The notes under the pieces are model-generated. The model was not told the origin of the DNA. It ran no database searches and was given only the letters and a program-made list of their open reading frames with translations. Shown piece after piece: positions 5,858 through 8,367 of a stretch of DNA of 8,367 bases; the stretch's first letter is position 1, and each line of letters starts with the position of its first letter. The stretch is from positions 1-8,367 of the forward strand of contig JADFON010000061.1 of assembly GCA_022562855.1 (NCBI GenBank). The letters are read 5' to 3'. The DNA comes from Candidatus Zhuqueibacterota bacterium (GTDB lineage: Bacteria; SM23-31). A program made the position numbers and the translations under genes.

Positions 5858-7014
5858 TGATATACCTCGACGAGCATTCCGTCGACGACCGCATTCAACG
5901 GTGTAATGCATATATTTTCTCCGTTGCTTATACCGGAAACTATATAAGCTGTTTCGGAATCCATTTTCAACACTTCAACATCCCGAAACCGCAGTCTGCT
6001 TTCATGGTCAACGATCAATACCTGGTTTTCGTTGCGGATCGCATAACGGGGAATGGAAATTACATTGTCGATTAGTTTCCCTTCGATCTCTGCGTGCACA
6101 AACATCCCCACGGTTAACGGCGGACGGTTGCTGTTTCTTGATTTTCCATACGGGTCCTCTACCTTCGCAACAATATATATCATTCTGCTCCGGGGATCGA
6201 TTTCGCCTTCGATCCTTGTGAGAATTCCTTCCCATTCGTGATCCCTGCCCGCAAAATTTGCACGTAAAATTATCGTAGGTCCATCGTTCCGGTCTTGCCA
6301 TCCCCTGAAATCGATTGGAAAATCCAAGAATTCCAGATCTCTATCCGGGATAGGCAGCCTGATCTCTGCTTCATCTACGCTGTAAATCTTTGCAACAGTC
6401 ATACCGGGATTAACAATTTGACCGACGTCGACCAGTTTTGACCTGACCCTCCCCGTATAAGGGGCTTTTATTTTTGTCCGGTCAAGATTTAGTTTAGCCT
6501 GCTCAAGAGAAGCGTTCGCCGCATCGAGAGACCGGCGCGCTTCATTCATTTGCGGTTCCCGTGCTGCAAGGGGCGGCGGCGGTCCCGTGTTGAGCCGCTG
6601 CCACTCTTGCAGGGCAACTTTTGCTTCCTGTTCCTCGATATTCAGCTTGAGTTCTGCCTGCGCTACCTGGAGCCGCGTTTGTGTTATTATCAAAGCATAA
6701 TCACTTTCGTCTACCCGTACGAGCACGTCACCTTTATCAAAAAATCCCCCAGAGGCAAACGCCGGTGATATTTCGGTGATCTGCCCCGATACTTGTGAAA
6801 CCAGATCCGATTCGGTGCGCGGCGATACAGTGCCCTGGGTATATACGTTTAATCTGACCGTTTTTTTAACCGCCTTTTGGACTTTGACCAATTTAGGAAT
6901 AATCTTCACCGGTTCTGTAACGACATCCGGTCTGGAATTAATTATTACTACCGCAATACCCGCTCCTGTGATTAGCACAAGAAACGGTAATACTATTTTT
7001 GGTAATCTACTCAT
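5854..7014 (-). CDS. Periplasmic adaptor (membrane fusion protein) of an RND efflux system
   Basis: 386 residues. It bridges the inner-membrane pump and the outer-membrane channel. An uncleaved-looking hydrophobic anchor spans residues 6-25 (no lipobox Cys), so it is probably held in the inner membrane by a helix. The domain order is typical: first lipoyl half ~70-104 (SQVSGQITEI...KGDVLVRVDESDY), alpha-hairpin ~105-180, second lipoyl half ~181-212 (KIKAPYTGRVRS...VNPGM), beta-barrel ~213-310 (with DPRSRMIYIVA and LTVGMFVHAEI) and a membrane-proximal domain to the end. The hairpin tip region contains a run of four prolines (145-148). The start codon overlaps the stop of the upstream channel gene (ATGA at 7011-7014), with GGAG ten bases upstream, so the two are translationally coupled. 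Partner: the RND pump gene that follows. Confidence 0.93.
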   Translation of the reverse strand: MSRLPKIVLPFLVLITGAGIAVVIINSRPDVVTEPVKIIPKLVKVQKAVKKTVRLNVYTQGTVSPRTESDLVSQVSGQITEISPAFASGGFFDKGDVLVRVDESDYALIITQTRLQVAQAELKLNIEEQEAKVALQEWQRLNTGPPPPLAAREPQMNEARRSLDAANASLEQAKLNLDRTKIKAPYTGRVRSKLVDVGQIVNPGMTVAKIYSVDEAEIRLPIPDRDLEFLDFPIDFRGWQDRNDGPTIILRANFAGRDHEWEGILTRIEGEIDPRSRMIYIVAKVEDPYGKSRNSNRPPLTVGMFVHAEIEGKLIDNVISIPRYAIRNENQVLIVDHESRLRFRDVEVLKMDSETAYIVSGISNGENICITPLNAVVDGMLVEVYQ

Positions 7015-8367
7015 TTTTTCTTTACTCCGTTTAAATCGTCATATATTTCCGTTTCATAATTAAAGCTGCCGCCCAACGCCATGTGCAGATCGACACGCGC
7101 ATCCAGCCTTTGTCTCCGGGTCGTCAGAAGCTGACTTTCATTTTCGTATGCAGACCGCTGAGCTTCGAGCATGGTAATGAAATCAGTCAAACCGCTCAAA
7201 TATTGTTCTTCGGAAAGCGACTTGGCGGCGAGCGACTGCTCCATTGCGGATGCGATGAGCGTTTCACGTTCTCCAAGATAATGTTCGTTTGCAAGGGCGT
7301 TCTCAACCTCGGCAAACGCATTTAAGACAGATTGTGCGTACCGGGAAAGCGCGATTTCGGATGTTTGTTCGGCGAGTTCAACCCCTGCTTTTAATCTTCC
7401 TCTCTGGAAGACAGGCTGCAGCAGACCGGCTCCCAGGCTCCAAATTCCGAAATCGCCACTCAGCAAATCGGCGATTTCCCTGCTCGATGATCCGCTCGAT
7501 GCGGTAAGGCTGATCTGCGGATAGAGCGCCCCCTTCGCGCTTTTTATCCCTGCATTCGAAGCGGCAAGGAGCCGCTCAGCGCTTACAAGGTCAGGTCTTC
7601 TCGATATAATATCCGCCGGCAGTCCGCCGGGAACGTTTTGATTTAATACGGGAAGTGAACCGCCGGTCTCCAACTCAGCAGACGGGTATCTGCCGAGCAA
7701 AATCTCTAACTGCCGAATTACGTTGTCATATTGTATTTCCCGCTGTTTCAGATTTGCTTCATTAATAGCAAGATTGGACAGCGCCAGCCTGAGATCGAGA
7801 GAATTTCGCAGACCACTTTCGTAGCGGGCGCGTATTTGACCGGTTGAGATTTTTAAATTTTCAAAGGTCCTTTTCGACAACTCCACCTGTTTTTTTGCTT
7901 CGATCGAAGCAAACCATGCTTTACTGACCTGCGCCTCGAGAGAGAGTTTTGCGCCACGGAGATCCGCTTCGGCGATCTGCATGTTCGCGACCGCATTTGC
8001 CTCACCCGCCTTTAATTTGCCCCAGAGATCGGCTTCCCACGAAATATTGAGCGAAACGCCAAACGAGGTATTCGTTGTACTTAAGACCCTGCCTTCGGAA
8101 CCGGGGATCGGAAAGCCGATAAAATTTTGTTTATTCCTTTGATTATTGTAACTCAACGACGCCTGCGGCAATAGCGGAGCACCGGCGATTCGAGCCTGCG
8201 CGGCTGCGGATAGTATATTGGATGAGGCAATTTTCAACGAATAATTATTACGGTATGCTTCATTCAAAATCTCTTCCAACCCGGCGTCATTGAATTCTTT
8301 CCACCAGGCTGTATCATCTGTGTCCCTGCCGGCGAATTCGACCGACCATTGGTTAGGGATAATCATT
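7011..8367 (-). CDS. Outer-membrane efflux channel (TolC/NodT-type), 5' end cut by window edge
   Basis: About 451 codons are visible; the true start lies beyond the window. The first visible Met is probably internal, because relatives carry a lipoprotein signal and a short linker before the IPNQWS-type segment seen here. The protein trimerises into an outer-membrane barrel with a long periplasmic helical tunnel. Two OEP repeats are visible: the first around residues 24-230 (with SWEADLWGKLKAG, typical of the NodT subgroup) and the second around 250-430. The hallmark GGLPADIISRRPDLVSAE (247-264), followed by AASNAGIKSAKGALYPQ, confirms the family. Most of the rest is amphipathic coiled helix rich in Ala, Glu and Leu. 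The C-terminus is charged and overlaps the adaptor start by four bases. It is the first visible gene of the operon; any regulator would be upstream, outside the window. Confidence 0.93.
   Translation of the reverse strand, partial: MIIPNQWSVEFAGRDTDDTAWWKEFNDAGLEEILNEAYRNNYSLKIASSNILSAAAQARIAGAPLLPQASLSYNNQRNKQNFIGFPIPGSEGRVLSTTNTSFGVSLNISWEADLWGKLKAGEANAVANMQIAEADLRGAKLSLEAQVSKAWFASIEAKKQVELSKRTFENLKISTGQIRARYESGLRNSLDLRLALSNLAINEANLKQREIQYDNVIRQLEILLGRYPSAELETGGSLPVLNQNVPGGLPADIISRRPDLVSAERLLAASNAGIKSAKGALYPQISLTASSGSSSREIADLLSGDFGIWSLGAGLLQPVFQRGRLKAGVELAEQTSEIALSRYAQSVLNAFAEVENALANEHYLGERETLIASAMEQSLAAKSLSEEQYLSGLTDFITMLEAQRSAYENESQLLTTRRQRLDARVDLHMALGGSFNYETEIYDDLNGVKKK

Noticed and set aside
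1-8367. CRISPR array, tRNA, rRNA, phage or toxin-antitoxin genes
   Set aside because: No regularly spaced direct repeats, no tRNA-like cloverleaf, and no matching protein families were seen on either strand.

Overview
All genes in this window lie on the minus strand, so transcription runs from high to low coordinates. The organism looks like a Gram-negative bacterium: there is a tripartite envelope efflux system, a lipobox lipoprotein and an exported peptidase. Two textbook TTGACA-N17-TATATT promoters and clear purine-rich ribosome binding sites argue for an E. coli-like housekeeping sigma factor rather than typical Bacteroidota promoters. The protein styles (TPR lipoprotein, secreted M24 peptidase, a trace of a eukaryotic-like Ser/Thr kinase start) and the TGTCATTCC...GGAATGACA intergenic repeat would fit an FCB-type or candidate-phylum genome such as Marinimicrobia or Calditrichota. 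That taxonomic guess comes from memory and is weak.

Layout in transcription order: (1) 8367-2572 is an efflux operon. It holds a TolC/NodT-like outer-membrane factor (its start lies beyond the window), a periplasmic adaptor overlapping it by ATGA, and, after a 138-base gap with a hairpin, an RND inner-membrane pump. Together they would form a cell-envelope-spanning exporter; the substrate cannot be read from sequence. (2) 2571-2150 is a non-coding stretch. It has a strong promoter right behind the pump gene and, about 70 bases downstream, what looks like the first dozen codons of a protein kinase gene broken by a stop. (3) 2149-749 encodes an exported Xaa-Pro aminopeptidase-like M24 protein. 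(4) 748-255 is intergenic and holds a nested repeat: a roughly 195-bp MITE-like insertion with 15/16-matching terminal inverted repeats and a 4-bp target duplication, inside an older palindromic repeat. It is followed by a near-consensus promoter. (5) 254-1 is the start of a TPR-type lipoprotein driven by that promoter.

The coding genes are ordinary for their families. I do not see a new multi-gene system. The observations most worth a second look are in the intergenic DNA (nested insertion, kinase-start remnant with an intact promoter, long-spaced inverted repeat). Two residue changes at functional positions also deserve a check: the pump's TM10 relay and one metal ligand of the peptidase.
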